A stretch of 64,000 bases of DNA from NCBI RefSeq assembly GCF_015160855.1, contig NZ_CP063373.1, positions 4,030,001 to 4,094,000 on the forward strand. The letters are read 5' to 3'. Each line of letters begins with the position of its first letter. The stretch's first letter is position 1. Origin of the DNA: Streptomyces ferrugineus (GTDB taxonomy: Bacteria; Actinomycetota; Actinomycetes; Streptomycetales; Streptomycetaceae). Of this stretch, positions 48,347 through 56,942 are shown piece after piece. Under the pieces are notes generated by a model. The model was not told where the DNA came from and ran no database searches. It saw only the letters and a program-made list of their open reading frames with translations. The translations under genes and the position numbers were made by a program.

Positions 48347-48505
48347 CAGCAGAACCTGGGCCGCCGCGAGACCTACGGCGAGTGGACCAACGTCTGGTGG
48401 GCCAGGACCGACGACGACAGCGGCAACACCAACGTCTACGTCAGCGACGTCTACATCGAGGGCGGCGACAACGACGAGCCGGTGCCCGGACTCCCGGTCT
48501 GCTGA
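48347..48505 (+). pseudogene. 3' remnant of a beta-rich (SH3-like) gene
   Basis: In frame to a TGA at 48503-48505 the DNA encodes QQNLGRRETYGEWTN, VWWARTDDDSGNTNVYV, SDVYIEGGDNDEPVPGLPVC. This is well-formed protein sequence typical of the C-terminus of secreted SH3-domain proteins of Streptomyces. Upstream the frame loses meaning and has no start. The gene was cut off, and the break at about 48345 coincides with the change from mosaic DNA to ordinary chromosome. It is a candidate junction of the inserted or rearranged region. Confidence 0.65.
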
Positions 48506-48509
48506 GCAC

Positions 48510-49262
48510 TCAGGGCTGCTCGGCCCGCAGGTGCCCCTCCAGCCCGGAGACGGTCACCAGCTTCTCCTGCGCGAACAGCGAAGTGCCCCGCTCGCACAGC
48601 TCCGCGTCGGCGCGTGCCCGTGCGCAGAACTCCTCGGGGGTGACGCCGAACAGCTCCCTCAACCGGGCCGAGCCCACCAGGAGTTCGGTGAGCAGCGGAC
48701 GCTGGCCGGGGTGGGTGCGCGGCGCGCCGGTGCCGTCGTGCAGGACGCCATGGCGGTTGACGTAGGCGAAGGCGCCGGGGAGCGCGGTGCCGTCCGCCAG
48801 CTCGATCCGCACGTCGGCCGCCGGCAGCCAGGCGCGGCCGTAGTTGCCGTCCGGCAGGGGCACGCCCTCGCTCGCGTCGATCACCTCCAGCTGCTCGTCG
48901 TCGAGCCAGGTGAGGAACAACTCCCGTGCGTGGCCCGGCGCGTGGAACGGCGACGCCGACACATAGCCCATGCGGCTCACATGCGCGGAGACGCCCACCT
49001 CCAGGCCCGTCACCCGGGTCTTCACCATCGGCAGCGGTGAAGCGATGCCGAACGCGTCCATCTTGCACCGCAGTTGGCCGGGGCAGGCGTTGGAGCCGAC
49101 CGCGAGGACGGGCACGCGGTCGTCGTACACCAGCCGGTCCAGGGGCAGCAGCCGGTCACCGTCGAGGAGCCCGGAGTCCGACGGCCAGGCGCCCGGGTAG
49201 AGCAGCGGATGATCGCGCGGCGCCTCGGCCAGGCCCAGCGCCTGAAGGCTGCGGTCGCTCAT
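48510..49262 (-). CDS. Conserved hypothetical protein, possibly GGCT-fold
   Basis: A 250-residue protein (MSDRSLQALGLAEAPRDHPL). VPVLAVGSNACPGQLRCKM (residues about 50-68) resembles the YGSN loop of gamma-glutamylcyclotransferase-like proteins. A later block FAYVNRHGVLHDGTGAPRTH is conserved-looking. Codon use is typical for the host. It ends 5 bases from the remnant at 48347 and begins 7 bases from the LacI gene end, on the same strand, so it may be cotranscribed with it. Function uncertain. Confidence 0.6.
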   Translation of the reverse strand: MSDRSLQALGLAEAPRDHPLLYPGAWPSDSGLLDGDRLLPLDRLVYDDRVPVLAVGSNACPGQLRCKMDAFGIASPLPMVKTRVTGLEVGVSAHVSRMGYVSASPFHAPGHARELFLTWLDDEQLEVIDASEGVPLPDGNYGRAWLPAADVRIELADGTALPGAFAYVNRHGVLHDGTGAPRTHPGQRPLLTELLVGSARLRELFGVTPEEFCARARADAELCERGTSLFAQEKLVTVSGLEGHLRAEQP

Positions 49263-49269
49263 GGGCGGC

Positions 49270-50319
49270 TCAGTCCTCCGGCGGCAACTCGCCCGAGCCG
49301 CGGGTGATCAGCCGCGTCGGCAGTTCGATGCGCTCGGGGGTGACCAGGGTGCCGTCGAGCTGGCGGAACAGGCGCTCGGCGGCGGTGCGGCCGAGGGTGG
49401 CGGCGTCCTGGGCGACGACGGTGACGCCCGGCTGGAGCAGATCGGCGAGTTCGATGTCGTCGAAGCCGACGAGGGCGACGCGGCGGGTCTGCTCGGCGAG
49501 GACCCGGATCACGGTGACGGTCACACGGTTGTTGCCCGTGAAGATCGCGGTGACGGGGGAGGGGCCGGCGAGCATCTCCTCGGCCGCCCCGCGCACCCGC
49601 TCCGGGTCGGTGACGCCCAGGGACATCCAGGAGTCCTCCACCGGTATCCCCGCGTCCTCCATGGCGTCCCGGTAGCCGCGCAGCCGCTCGGCGGCCGTGT
49701 GGATGCGGGGCATGTCACCGATGAACCCGATCCGGCGGTGGCCGTGCGCGATGAGGTGGGCGACGCCGTCGCGAGCACCGCCGTGGTTGTCGGACAGGAC
49801 ACAGTCCGCGTCGATCTTCCCGGCCGGACGGTCGACGAAGACGGTGGCGACGCCCGCCTTGAGCTCGGGCTCCAGATACCGGTGGTCGTCACCGGCCGGA
49901 ATGACCACCAGCCCGTCCACCCGCCGCGCGCACAGCGCCAGCGCCAGCTCCTGCTCGCGGTCCGGGTCCTCGGCGCTGGAGCCGTTGATGAGCAGGGCGC
50001 CATGCGCCCGGGCGACCTCCTCGACCGCCCGGCTGAGGGGGCCGTAGAAAGGGTCCGCGAGATCCTCCAGGACCAGGCCGATGCTCGCCGTACGGCCCTT
50101 GCGCAGCACCCGGGCGCTGTCGTTGCGGCGGAAGCCCAGGGCGTCGATGGCCTCCTGGACGCGGCGCTCCGTCTCCGGGGTGACACCGGGCTCACCGTTG
50201 ACCACGCGCGAGACGGTCTTCAGACCGACTCCGGCCCGCGCCGCGACGTCCTTCATGGTCGGACGGTTGCCGTAGCGGTTGTCGGGAGCGCGGTCGGATC
50301 GGCGGATGGTCTCGGGCAC
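49270..50319 (-). CDS. LacI-family transcriptional repressor
   Basis: About 349 residues from GTG 50319 (upstream starts at 50367 and 50397 are possible; ATG 50256 is the latest that keeps the HTH). The LacI HTH is textbook: MKDVAARAGVGLKTVSRVVN then GEPGVTPETERRVQEAIDAL. The sugar-binding periplasmic-protein-like domain follows (IGLVLEDLADPFYGPLSRAV, FIGDMPRIHTAAERLRGY, ALVGFDDIELADLLQPG, the last a family hallmark). It should repress the adjacent ROK kinase and itself through GACAACGTTGTC (50406) and respond to a sugar. The nearby alpha-galactosidase suggests galactosides. Confidence 0.9.
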   Translation of the reverse strand: MPETIRRSDRAPDNRYGNRPTMKDVAARAGVGLKTVSRVVNGEPGVTPETERRVQEAIDALGFRRNDSARVLRKGRTASIGLVLEDLADPFYGPLSRAVEEVARAHGALLINGSSAEDPDREQELALALCARRVDGLVVIPAGDDHRYLEPELKAGVATVFVDRPAGKIDADCVLSDNHGGARDGVAHLIAHGHRRIGFIGDMPRIHTAAERLRGYRDAMEDAGIPVEDSWMSLGVTDPERVRGAAEEMLAGPSPVTAIFTGNNRVTVTVIRVLAEQTRRVALVGFDDIELADLLQPGVTVVAQDAATLGRTAAERLFRQLDGTLVTPERIELPTRLITRGSGELPPED

Positions 50320-50405
50320 GATGCGCTGTCCTGTCCTGTCGTCATCCACGGGGATGCGGCGGTCCATGGGTTTGTATGAGGATGTGGCGTCGAGCATAGA
50401 GCCTG

Positions 50406-50417
50406 GACAACGTTGTC
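50406..50417. promoter_or_regulatory. LacI-type operator GACAACGTTGTC
   Basis: A perfect 12-base palindrome with the central CG typical of LacI-family operators. It lies between the divergent LacI and ROK genes, so one site could control both promoters. Confidence 0.75.
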
Positions 50418-50490
50418 AGATCCGGGAGACACTGTCCACCGCAATCTCCGGCCTGCGCCCCCACCGTGAGACCGGCTCGCCCAATTCCCG

Positions 50491-50532
50491 TGGTTGACGG
50501 GGAGATCCGAATGGTTGACGGGGAGAACTGAC
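50491..50532. repeat. Two 21-base tandem repeats before the ROK gene
   Basis: TGGTTGACGGGGAGA occurs at 50491 and again at 50512, in units of 21 bases. The second copy supplies the ribosome site (GGGGAGA) of the gene at 50537, and TTGACG could serve as a -35. Repeat duplication may tune expression. Confidence 0.6.
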
Positions 50533-50536
50533 ACTG

Positions 50537-51490
50537 ATGCACACCGACCTCGTGGCTGCGCTCGACATCGGCGGCACAAAGATCGCCGGAGCGCTGGTGG
50601 ACGGCCACGGCACGATCGTGGCCCGGGCACAGCGCGCGACGCCGGCGCGGGAGGACGGCGAGACGGTGATGCGGGCCGTCGAGGAGGTGGTCGGCGAACT
50701 CACGGCATCGCCCCTGTGGGGGGACGCCACGGCCCTCGGTATCGGCAGCGCGGGCCCGGTGGACGCCTCGGCGGGCACCGTGAGCCCGGTCAACGTGCCG
50801 GGCTGGCGCGACTTTCCGCTGGTCCGGCGGGTCCGGGAGGCGGCCGGCGGGCTGCCCGTCGAACTGATCGGAGACGGAGTCGCCATCACGGCGGCCGAAC
50901 ACTGGCAGGGAGCAGCCCGGGGCCACGACAACGCGCTCTGCATGGTCGTCTCCACGGGTGTCGGCGGCGGCCTTGTCCTGAACGGCCGCCTGCACCCGGG
51001 CCCCACCGGCAACGCGGGCCACATCGGCCACATCAGCGTCGACCTGGACGGCGACGCGTGCCCGTGCGGTTCACGCGGCTGCGTGGAGCGCGTCGCGAGC
51101 GGCCCCAATATCGCCCGCCGGGCGCTCGAGAACGGCTGGCGACCAGGCCCGGACGGCGACACCTCCGCCGCCGCGGTGGCCGCCGCCGCACAGGACGGCG
51201 ACCCGGTCGCCATGGCCTCCTTCGAGCGCGCCGCGCAGGCCCTGGCCGCCGGGATCGCGGCCACCGCGACCCTCGTGGAGATCGACATCGCAGTGATCGG
51301 CGGAGGAGTGGGCAAGGCGGGCGACATCCTCTTCACACCCCTGCGCAAGGCCCTCCACGACTACGCCACCCTGTCCTTCGTCCAGCGCCTGACGATCACC
51401 CCGGCACAGATGGGAACGGACGCGGGCCTGGTGGGAGCCGCAGCCGCCGCCCTCGCACGGAAGGCGGACCCGACAGCGGCGGGGGTGTGA
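50537..51490 (+). CDS. ROK-family sugar kinase (glucokinase-like)
   Basis: A 317-residue protein. N-terminal phosphate loop ALDIGGTKIAGALVD (8-22), GIGSAGPVD (about 70-78), STGVGGGLVLNGRLHPGPTG with the sugar site, and the zinc-binding ROK signature CPCGSRGCVE (about 175-184). The final block VIGGGVGKAG is also family-typical. It phosphorylates a sugar with ATP (or polyphosphate), probably glucose or a close relative, in the cytoplasm. The divergent LacI gene and shared operator point to induction by the substrate pathway. No N-terminal HTH, so it is an enzyme rather than a ROK repressor. Confidence 0.9.
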   Translation: MHTDLVAALDIGGTKIAGALVDGHGTIVARAQRATPAREDGETVMRAVEEVVGELTASPLWGDATALGIGSAGPVDASAGTVSPVNVPGWRDFPLVRRVREAAGGLPVELIGDGVAITAAEHWQGAARGHDNALCMVVSTGVGGGLVLNGRLHPGPTGNAGHIGHISVDLDGDACPCGSRGCVERVASGPNIARRALENGWRPGPDGDTSAAAVAAAAQDGDPVAMASFERAAQALAAGIAATATLVEIDIAVIGGGVGKAGDILFTPLRKALHDYATLSFVQRLTITPAQMGTDAGLVGAAAAALARKADPTAAGV

Positions 51491-51565
51491 GGTCACCGGC
51501 GGAACGTTCACTCACCGGCTTGAGGGCCCACCGGGCCGCAGTCGCCCACGGCGGGAAGGGGACGT

Positions 51566-51659
51566 GCCGGGGGGTGTCCGCCCGCAGCGGCGGGCGTCAA
51601 CAGACGCCGGCCTCCCTGCCCGACGGCAACCGCCCGACCGAGGACGGACACCCCCCGGC
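51566..51659. repeat. Inverted repeat between convergent genes
   Basis: GCCGGGGGGTGTCCG (51566-51580) has its exact complement CGGACACCCCCCGGC at 51645-51659: a 15-bp stem with a 64-base loop that contains smaller GC hairpins. It lies in the 254-base gap between convergent genes and may act as a bidirectional terminator. Confidence 0.6.
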
Positions 51660-51744
51660 GCGGCCCCGACCCACAACGCAGCGCAGGCGCTACACGAACC
51701 CCCACCAGGCGAGCGGGCCGCCGCAGGCATGCCCGCCCACCCGC

Positions 51745-53757
51745 TCAACAACTCAACCGAGCCTCCGCCCAGTCCCCATGGTCCGAGGTGATTCCGTCAC
51801 CCCCATCGGTGACAACGAGACGGACGACCCGCGCCCCCCTCACATCGCCCGTGATCGGCTGCGCCGGCATCGCATTGGTGAGGACGCCGGTCGAGGCGGC
51901 CTTCGTCCCGTCCGCCCAGATCTCGAAGGCGACGGTGCCGTCCGCCCCCTCCTCGTCATCGAGCCCGACCTGCGCGGTGACGGTCTCACAGGCACCCCCG
52001 GCGTAGTACTCGACGGCACTCTCGGCATGGACCCCCAGCCCCGTGCCGTAGACGACACCGCCGATGGTGATCGGCCCGCCGTCGCCCGCCGCGCTCTCTC
52101 CGTTGCTGGTGTTGCGCTCGACCGGCCCCCAACCGTTGGTGGCCGACAGCCAGGGAAGGTCACCGAGCCCGGACGTGCCCGGAGGCGGCGCCACCACCAC
52201 GGTCGCCGTCAGGGGCAGCGCGCTGTCGACGCGGACACCGGCCGGTGAGCGGTAACTCGCCCTGAGGGTGAGGCCGTACGACCCCGTGGGCGTCCCCTCC
52301 GGTGCCGTGACCGCCCACGTGGTGCGCAGGGAGCGGCCCGTCGTCAGTACGGGCGAGGCGGTCGGGGACGTCGACTCGACCGACCATCCCTCGGGGCCGG
52401 CCAGCGTGACGGACACCCGCCTGGCGGGCGTACGGCCGAGGTCGGTGACCGTCGAGGTCAGCGCGGCCGTCCGGCCCGCCTCGACCAACGGGCCGCCGTC
52501 CAGGCCGAGTTCGACGGCGGGCGGGTGCTGGGCCCACTCGGGGTCGGTGAAGGCGCGCAGCAGGACCGTGCCGTGCGCGGGGACGGTCGCGGAGATCGTG
52601 CCCGCGGTGTTGTGGCTGCGGTGCTGCCACAGGTCGCGCAGGGTGTAGGCGTCGGCGGCGGGCAGGCCGACCGCTCGGGCGCTCGTGGTGATGCGCTGGG
52701 CGCTGCCGGTCTCGTTGAACAGGGCCACCGCGCGGCTGCCGTCCCGCATCTCCTTGGCGACGACCCAGCGTCCGCCCTCCGACGAGATCACGGTGCCCTG
52801 TTTGCCGAGCGGGTCCTGGTCGACGGCGATGACCTCGCGGTTGCCGAGGATGTCGAAGGTCTCCTCGGAGGCCGACCGCAGGTCCGAGCCGATGAGCAGC
52901 GGCGCGGCCATGATCGCCCACATCGAGAAGTGCGAGCGGTACTCGGTGTCCGTCATGCCGCCGTTGCCGACCTCCAGCATGTCGGGGTCGTTCCAGTGGC
53001 CCGGGCCGGCGTGCGGCGCGAGGGGCAGGTTCTGCTTGAGGATCGACAGCATCGAGCCCCAGTTGTCGCTGATGTCGCCGGTGGTGCGCCACAGATGGCC
53101 GACGTCGGCGGCCCACTCCCAGGGCTTGTTCTCGCCCCATTCGCAGATGCTGTAGACGATCGGGCGCCCGGTGGCCCTGAGCGCGTCGCGCATGGTCTCG
53201 TAGCGCTGCTTGGCGTCCACGCCCTGGTTGTTGCAGTTGTCGTACTTGAGGTAGTCGACGCCCCAGTCCGCGAACTGCCGGGCGTCGCTGTACTCATGGC
53301 CGAGGGCGCCGGGGAAACCGGCGGTGTTGCAGGTCTTGGTGCCCGCGCTGGTGTAGATGCCGAACTTCAGGCCCTTGGCGTGGACGTAGTCGGCGACCGC
53401 CTTGATCCCGTTCGGGAAGCGGACCGGGTCGGCTACGAGCTTGCCGTCGGCGTCCCTGGTGGGCAGGGCCCAGCAGTCGTCGAGGTTGACGTACTCGTAT
53501 CCGGCGTCCTTGAGGCCCTTCTCGACGAAGAGGTCCGCGATCCCCTTGACCATGGACTCGTTGAACTCGGCACGGCAGTGGGTGGAGTTCCAGTTGTTGA
53601 AGCCCATGGGCGGGGTGAGCGCGAGACCGTCGTCCAGGGCGGGGGCGACGGGCGCGGCGGTGGCCGCGGGGGCGCCGAGTCCCGTCGCGCACAGCAGGCC
53701 CGCGGCGAGCGCTCCGGCCAGTCTTCCTCGGGTTGTGCGGGTGTGAAGGTGACGCAT
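51745..53757 (-). CDS. Secreted alpha-galactosidase (GH27) with NEW3 and NPCBM domains
   Basis: About 670 residues. A signal peptide (MRHLHTRTTRGRLAGALAAG, cleavage after TAAP) is followed by the GH27 barrel: LTPPMGFNNWNSTHC, YVNLDDCWAL, YLKYDNCNNQG (nucleophile Asp in KYDNC) and GHWNDPDMLEVGNGG (acid/base Asp). A C-terminal barrel cap follows, then a NEW3 beta domain (VEAGRTAALTSTVTDLGRTP) and an NPCBM domain (PITIGGVVYGTGLGVHAESA, VARLVVTDGGDG-like end). It removes terminal alpha-galactose from plant oligo- and polysaccharides outside the cell. The start at 53757 is chosen over 53763. Together with LacI and ROK it forms a sugar-utilisation locus. Confidence 0.9.
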   Translation of the reverse strand: MRHLHTRTTRGRLAGALAAGLLCATGLGAPAATAAPVAPALDDGLALTPPMGFNNWNSTHCRAEFNESMVKGIADLFVEKGLKDAGYEYVNLDDCWALPTRDADGKLVADPVRFPNGIKAVADYVHAKGLKFGIYTSAGTKTCNTAGFPGALGHEYSDARQFADWGVDYLKYDNCNNQGVDAKQRYETMRDALRATGRPIVYSICEWGENKPWEWAADVGHLWRTTGDISDNWGSMLSILKQNLPLAPHAGPGHWNDPDMLEVGNGGMTDTEYRSHFSMWAIMAAPLLIGSDLRSASEETFDILGNREVIAVDQDPLGKQGTVISSEGGRWVVAKEMRDGSRAVALFNETGSAQRITTSARAVGLPAADAYTLRDLWQHRSHNTAGTISATVPAHGTVLLRAFTDPEWAQHPPAVELGLDGGPLVEAGRTAALTSTVTDLGRTPARRVSVTLAGPEGWSVESTSPTASPVLTTGRSLRTTWAVTAPEGTPTGSYGLTLRASYRSPAGVRVDSALPLTATVVVAPPPGTSGLGDLPWLSATNGWGPVERNTSNGESAAGDGGPITIGGVVYGTGLGVHAESAVEYYAGGACETVTAQVGLDDEEGADGTVAFEIWADGTKAASTGVLTNAMPAQPITGDVRGARVVRLVVTDGGDGITSDHGDWAEARLSC

Positions 53758-53954
53758 CGTCACGTTCCTCCGTACCTGCGAAAGTGAGATGACGGCATGT
53801 ACGCGTCATGATGCGCTCACGTTAGAACCTGTCGGAGTATGTTGGAAAGTGGTCCGTACCTGGAAATGGCGCCATGACTCACTACGTCGCGACCGACTTT
53901 TGAACACGTTCAAGAATCTGCGCTAGACTGGTTCCCGCACCCGAGGGGGAGCCG

Positions 53955-54953
53955 ATGAAGATAGTGATTCCCGGAGGAACCGGGCAGGTGGGCACGATCC
54001 TGAACCGCGCGCTGAGCCGCGCGGGCCACCAGGTCGTCGTCCTGACCAGGCGGCCCACACGCGACGGCGAGGTCCGGTGGGACGGTGAGTCGTGGGGCCC
54101 GTGGGCCGAGGAGATCGACGGCAGCGACGTCGTGATCAATCTGGCCGGGCGCAGCGTGAGCTGCCGCTACACCCCGGACAATCTGCGGGCCATGATGGAT
54201 TCGCGGGTGCGCTCCACCGAGGTCGTGGGCGAGGCGATCGCCGGCGCCGCCCGGCCGCCCCGGGTCTGGCTGCAGATGAGCACGGCCACCCTCTACGCCC
54301 ACCGCTTCGACGCCCCCAACGACGAGGCGACCGGCATCGTCGGCGGCGGCGAGCCCGATGTGCCGGACTACTGGTCCTACAGCGTCGAGATCGCCAGGTC
54401 CTGGGAGCGAGCCCAGGAGGTGGCCGACACGCCGCACACCCGCAAGGTCGCCCTGCGCTCCGCCATGGTGATGAGCCCCGATCGCGGCGGCGTCTTCGAC
54501 GTTCTGCTGGCGCTGGCGCGGCTGGGTCTCGGCGGCCCCGTGGCGGGCGGCGGACAGTACGTCTCGTGGATCCACGACCAGGACTTCGTCCGCGCGGTCG
54601 AGTTCCTGATCGACCGGGACGATCTCCGCGGACCGGTGAATCTGGCCGCTCCGGAACCCCTGCCCCAGCGCGCCTTCATGCGGGACCTGCGCTCCTCTTG
54701 GGGCGTCCCCGTGGGCCTGCCCGCGACGAGGTGGATGGCCGAGATCGGCGCGTTCGCGCTGCGCTCGGACACCGAGCTGCTGCTGAAGAGCCGGCGCGTC
54801 GTCCCCGGTCGGCTGCTCGACGAGGGCTTCGACTTCGCGTACGCCCGCTGGCCGGAGGCGGCCGGCGATCTCGTACGGCGGCGTCGGCGCGCGCGCAGGC
54901 GGATCGGCGCGGAGGTTCCGTCATTGTCCGGTTCGTCCGGGGGTGGGGCGTGA
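53955..54953 (+). CDS. SDR39U1-like (TIGR01777) epimerase-type protein
   Basis: A 332-residue protein. It has the NAD(P)-binding MKIVIPGGTGQVGTILNRAL, followed by VVVLTRRP, and the middle blocks VVINLAGRSVSCRYTP and NLRAMMDSRVRSTEVVGEAI. LQMSTATLYAHRFD replaces the usual SAxGYYG catalytic region. WIHDQDFVRAVEFLI and VNLAAPEPLPQRAFM match the C-terminal half of the family. It is an atypical short-chain dehydrogenase of unknown substrate. GGGGGAG upstream supports the ATG at 53955. The gene is alone, divergent from the galactosidase. Confidence 0.85.
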   Translation: MKIVIPGGTGQVGTILNRALSRAGHQVVVLTRRPTRDGEVRWDGESWGPWAEEIDGSDVVINLAGRSVSCRYTPDNLRAMMDSRVRSTEVVGEAIAGAARPPRVWLQMSTATLYAHRFDAPNDEATGIVGGGEPDVPDYWSYSVEIARSWERAQEVADTPHTRKVALRSAMVMSPDRGGVFDVLLALARLGLGGPVAGGGQYVSWIHDQDFVRAVEFLIDRDDLRGPVNLAAPEPLPQRAFMRDLRSSWGVPVGLPATRWMAEIGAFALRSDTELLLKSRRVVPGRLLDEGFDFAYARWPEAAGDLVRRRRRARRRIGAEVPSLSGSSGGGA

Positions 54954-54983
54954 CCCCGGGGCCGTTTCTCAGTTGAACCGGCC

Positions 54984-55313
54984 ATGAAGAAGCGCAGCAT
55001 GCTCGCCATCGCCTCCCTGGCCACCGGATTCGTCGTCGCGGCGGTCACTCCGTCCCACTCGGTCGAGTCCTCCGGCACCTCCGGCACCGGGTCACCCTCG
55101 TCCGGACTGCCCGGCATGGGCGGTCAGATCAAGGCTGCGGGCCTGGACATGAGCGGCAAGAACAAGCTCGCCGGCCTCAGCAGGACCGCTCCGACCAAGC
55201 TCGCCGGGATCAACGTGGACCAGGCGCTGGACACCTTCGGCGGCGCGATCAACCGCGAAACGGACCGGGCCGTGAACAACGCCCCGCACGGAAAGCAGGG
55301 GAAGAAGGGCTGA
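54984..55313 (+). CDS. Small secreted protein
   Basis: A 109-residue protein. A signal peptide (MKKRSMLAIASLATGFVVAA, cleavage near SHS) leads to a Ser/Gly-rich segment and a Lys/Asn-containing end (NKLAGLSRTAPTKLAGINVD, then NNAPHGKQGKKG). No domain; short secreted proteins of this kind are frequent in Streptomyces. It lies 30 bases after the epimerase gene and may be cotranscribed. Confidence 0.6.
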   Translation: MKKRSMLAIASLATGFVVAAVTPSHSVESSGTSGTGSPSSGLPGMGGQIKAAGLDMSGKNKLAGLSRTAPTKLAGINVDQALDTFGGAINRETDRAVNNAPHGKQGKKG

Positions 55314-55457
55314 CGAGCCCGCCGACCCGATCACACGGCGCCGTACCCCGCAGCGGAGCGGAGGGCGGCGCCGTCGTCATGCGCCCTCTACGGGAGCTGG
55401 TTTTGGTGGCAGGGTGGAGCGGGCAAGCCACAGGGGGCCAACAGAAGAGGGGGAAAC

Positions 55458-56498
55458 GTGATCGTTTGGATCAACGGTGCGTTCGGTGCGGGGAAGACCA
55501 CCACCGCACGGGAACTGATCGAGCTGATCCCGAACAGCACGCTCTTCGACCCCGAGGTCATCGGCGGAGCACTCACCCACCTGCTCCCGCCCAAACACCT
55601 CACGGAGGTCGGCGACTTCCAGGACCTGCCGATCTGGCGACGTCTCGTGATCGACACGGCGGCCGCGCTGCACGCCGAGCTCGGCGGGACCCTCGTGGTC
55701 CCGATGACCCTGCTGCGCCAGGAGTACCGCGACGAGATCTTCGGCGGCCTCGCGGCCCGCCGCATCACCGTGCAGCATGTGCTCCTCGCCCCGGCGGAAA
55801 CGATCCTGCGCGAGCGAATAGCCGGGCGGGAGATCCCGACCGACCTGCCCGACGGCGACATACGCCTCCGGCAGTGGTCGTACGACCACATAGAGCCCTA
55901 TCGCACCGCGCTCGCCGCCTGGCTCACCGCCGACGCGCACCCCGTCGACAACAGCGGCCTGACGCCGTACGAGACCGCCGTACGGATCGCCGGGGCCGTC
56001 GGCAGCGGTGCCGTGCCCGTCTGCGACATCGTGCAGACGCCCGAGCCCACCGCCGAGACCCTCGCCGCGGGCGTGCTGCTCTTCGACGAGGAGGGCAGGG
56101 TGCTGCTCGTCGACCCCACGTACAAGGCCGGCTGGGAGTTCCCCGGCGGCGTCGTCGAACCCGGCGAGGCGCCCGCGCGCGCGGGCATGCGCGAGGTCGC
56201 CGAGGAGACGGGGATACGGCTCGACGACGTGCCGAGCCTCCTGGTCGTCGACTGGGAGCGGCCCTCGCCCCCGGGCTACGGCGGGCTGCGCCTCCTCTTC
56301 GACGGCGGCCGGCTCGACTCCGACGAGGCCGAACGCCTCCTGCTGCCCGGACCCGAGCTGCGCGACTGGCGCTTCGTCACCGAGGAGGAGGCCGCCGAAC
56401 TGCTGCCACCGGTGCGCTACGAGCGGCTGCGCTGGGCGCTGCGGGCGCGGGAACGCGGGGCGGCGCTCTATCTGGAGGCAGGCGTTCCGGCGCCGTGA
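55458..56498 (+). CDS. P-loop kinase-like and NUDIX fusion protein
   Basis: A 346-residue two-domain protein. Residues 1-170 are a P-loop domain with Walker A INGAFGAGKTTTARELIELI and a later TLVVPMTLLRQEYRDEIFGG, like small nucleotide kinases or shikimate-kinase-like proteins. Residues about 195-340 are a NUDIX hydrolase whose box reads GGVVEPGEAPARAGMREVAE then ETG (GX5EX7REUXEEXGU). The fusion suggests linked handling of a nucleotide or nucleoside-diphosphate compound; the substrate is not known. The GTG/ATG choice is supported by GAGGGGG upstream. Confidence 0.85.
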   Translation: MIVWINGAFGAGKTTTARELIELIPNSTLFDPEVIGGALTHLLPPKHLTEVGDFQDLPIWRRLVIDTAAALHAELGGTLVVPMTLLRQEYRDEIFGGLAARRITVQHVLLAPAETILRERIAGREIPTDLPDGDIRLRQWSYDHIEPYRTALAAWLTADAHPVDNSGLTPYETAVRIAGAVGSGAVPVCDIVQTPEPTAETLAAGVLLFDEEGRVLLVDPTYKAGWEFPGGVVEPGEAPARAGMREVAEETGIRLDDVPSLLVVDWERPSPPGYGGLRLLFDGGRLDSDEAERLLLPGPELRDWRFVTEEEAAELLPPVRYERLRWALRARERGAALYLEAGVPAP

Positions 56499-56523
56499 CC
56501 GAGAACGCCGTACGGCAGCGGCG

Positions 56524-56832
56524 TCAGCCTGCGCTCCTAAGGGCGACCATTCCTCGCCGCGGTGGCCGTACAGCTCGGTGACGAGCCAGAGGACCAGGTG
56601 GAGGGAGGTGTAGCCGCGGTCGTAGCCACGGTGCCGGTCGAAGAACTCGCGCTCGGGCGACGTGACGGCCACCGGCCCCTGTTCCACCAGCCGGCAGGAT
56701 ACGCCGGCCGGGGCTCGGGCTGGGGACGCTGTCGATGCCGTGGCGGCAGTACGGCGGCATGCCGAACAGGTTGGCGGTGGAGCGACGATTCCCCGGGTGC
56801 CGCTCGACAGCGGTGAGCGGCACCCGCTTCAC
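56524..56832 (-). pseudogene. Possible remnant of a broken gene
   Basis: On the minus strand, GTG 56832 opens MKRVPLTAVERHPGNRRSTA, NLFGMPPYCRHGIDSVPSP, which reads like real protein. It then dissolves, while another frame nearby (from about 56687) gives TSPEREFFDRHRGYDRGYTS, LHLVLWLVTELYGHRGEEWS. Together they suggest one gene with a frameshift and lost middle. No family can be named. The interval 56499-56942 has nothing else. Confidence 0.35.
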
Positions 56833-56942
56833 GAAGACTCGTCTGTGCCGAGCGGCCTGCCCGACGCCACCAGGGCCGCGAGTTCGTGGTCGGAGCGAAG
56901 CGCGAGGTGTGGGTCGTGGAACCGTCCTCGGCGCCCGCGCCC

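Noticed and set aside
1254..48505. Matching attL/attR repeats bounding the mosaic region
   Set aside because: No direct repeat shared by the left integrase fragment region and the right junctions could be recognised by reading; a self-alignment would be needed.
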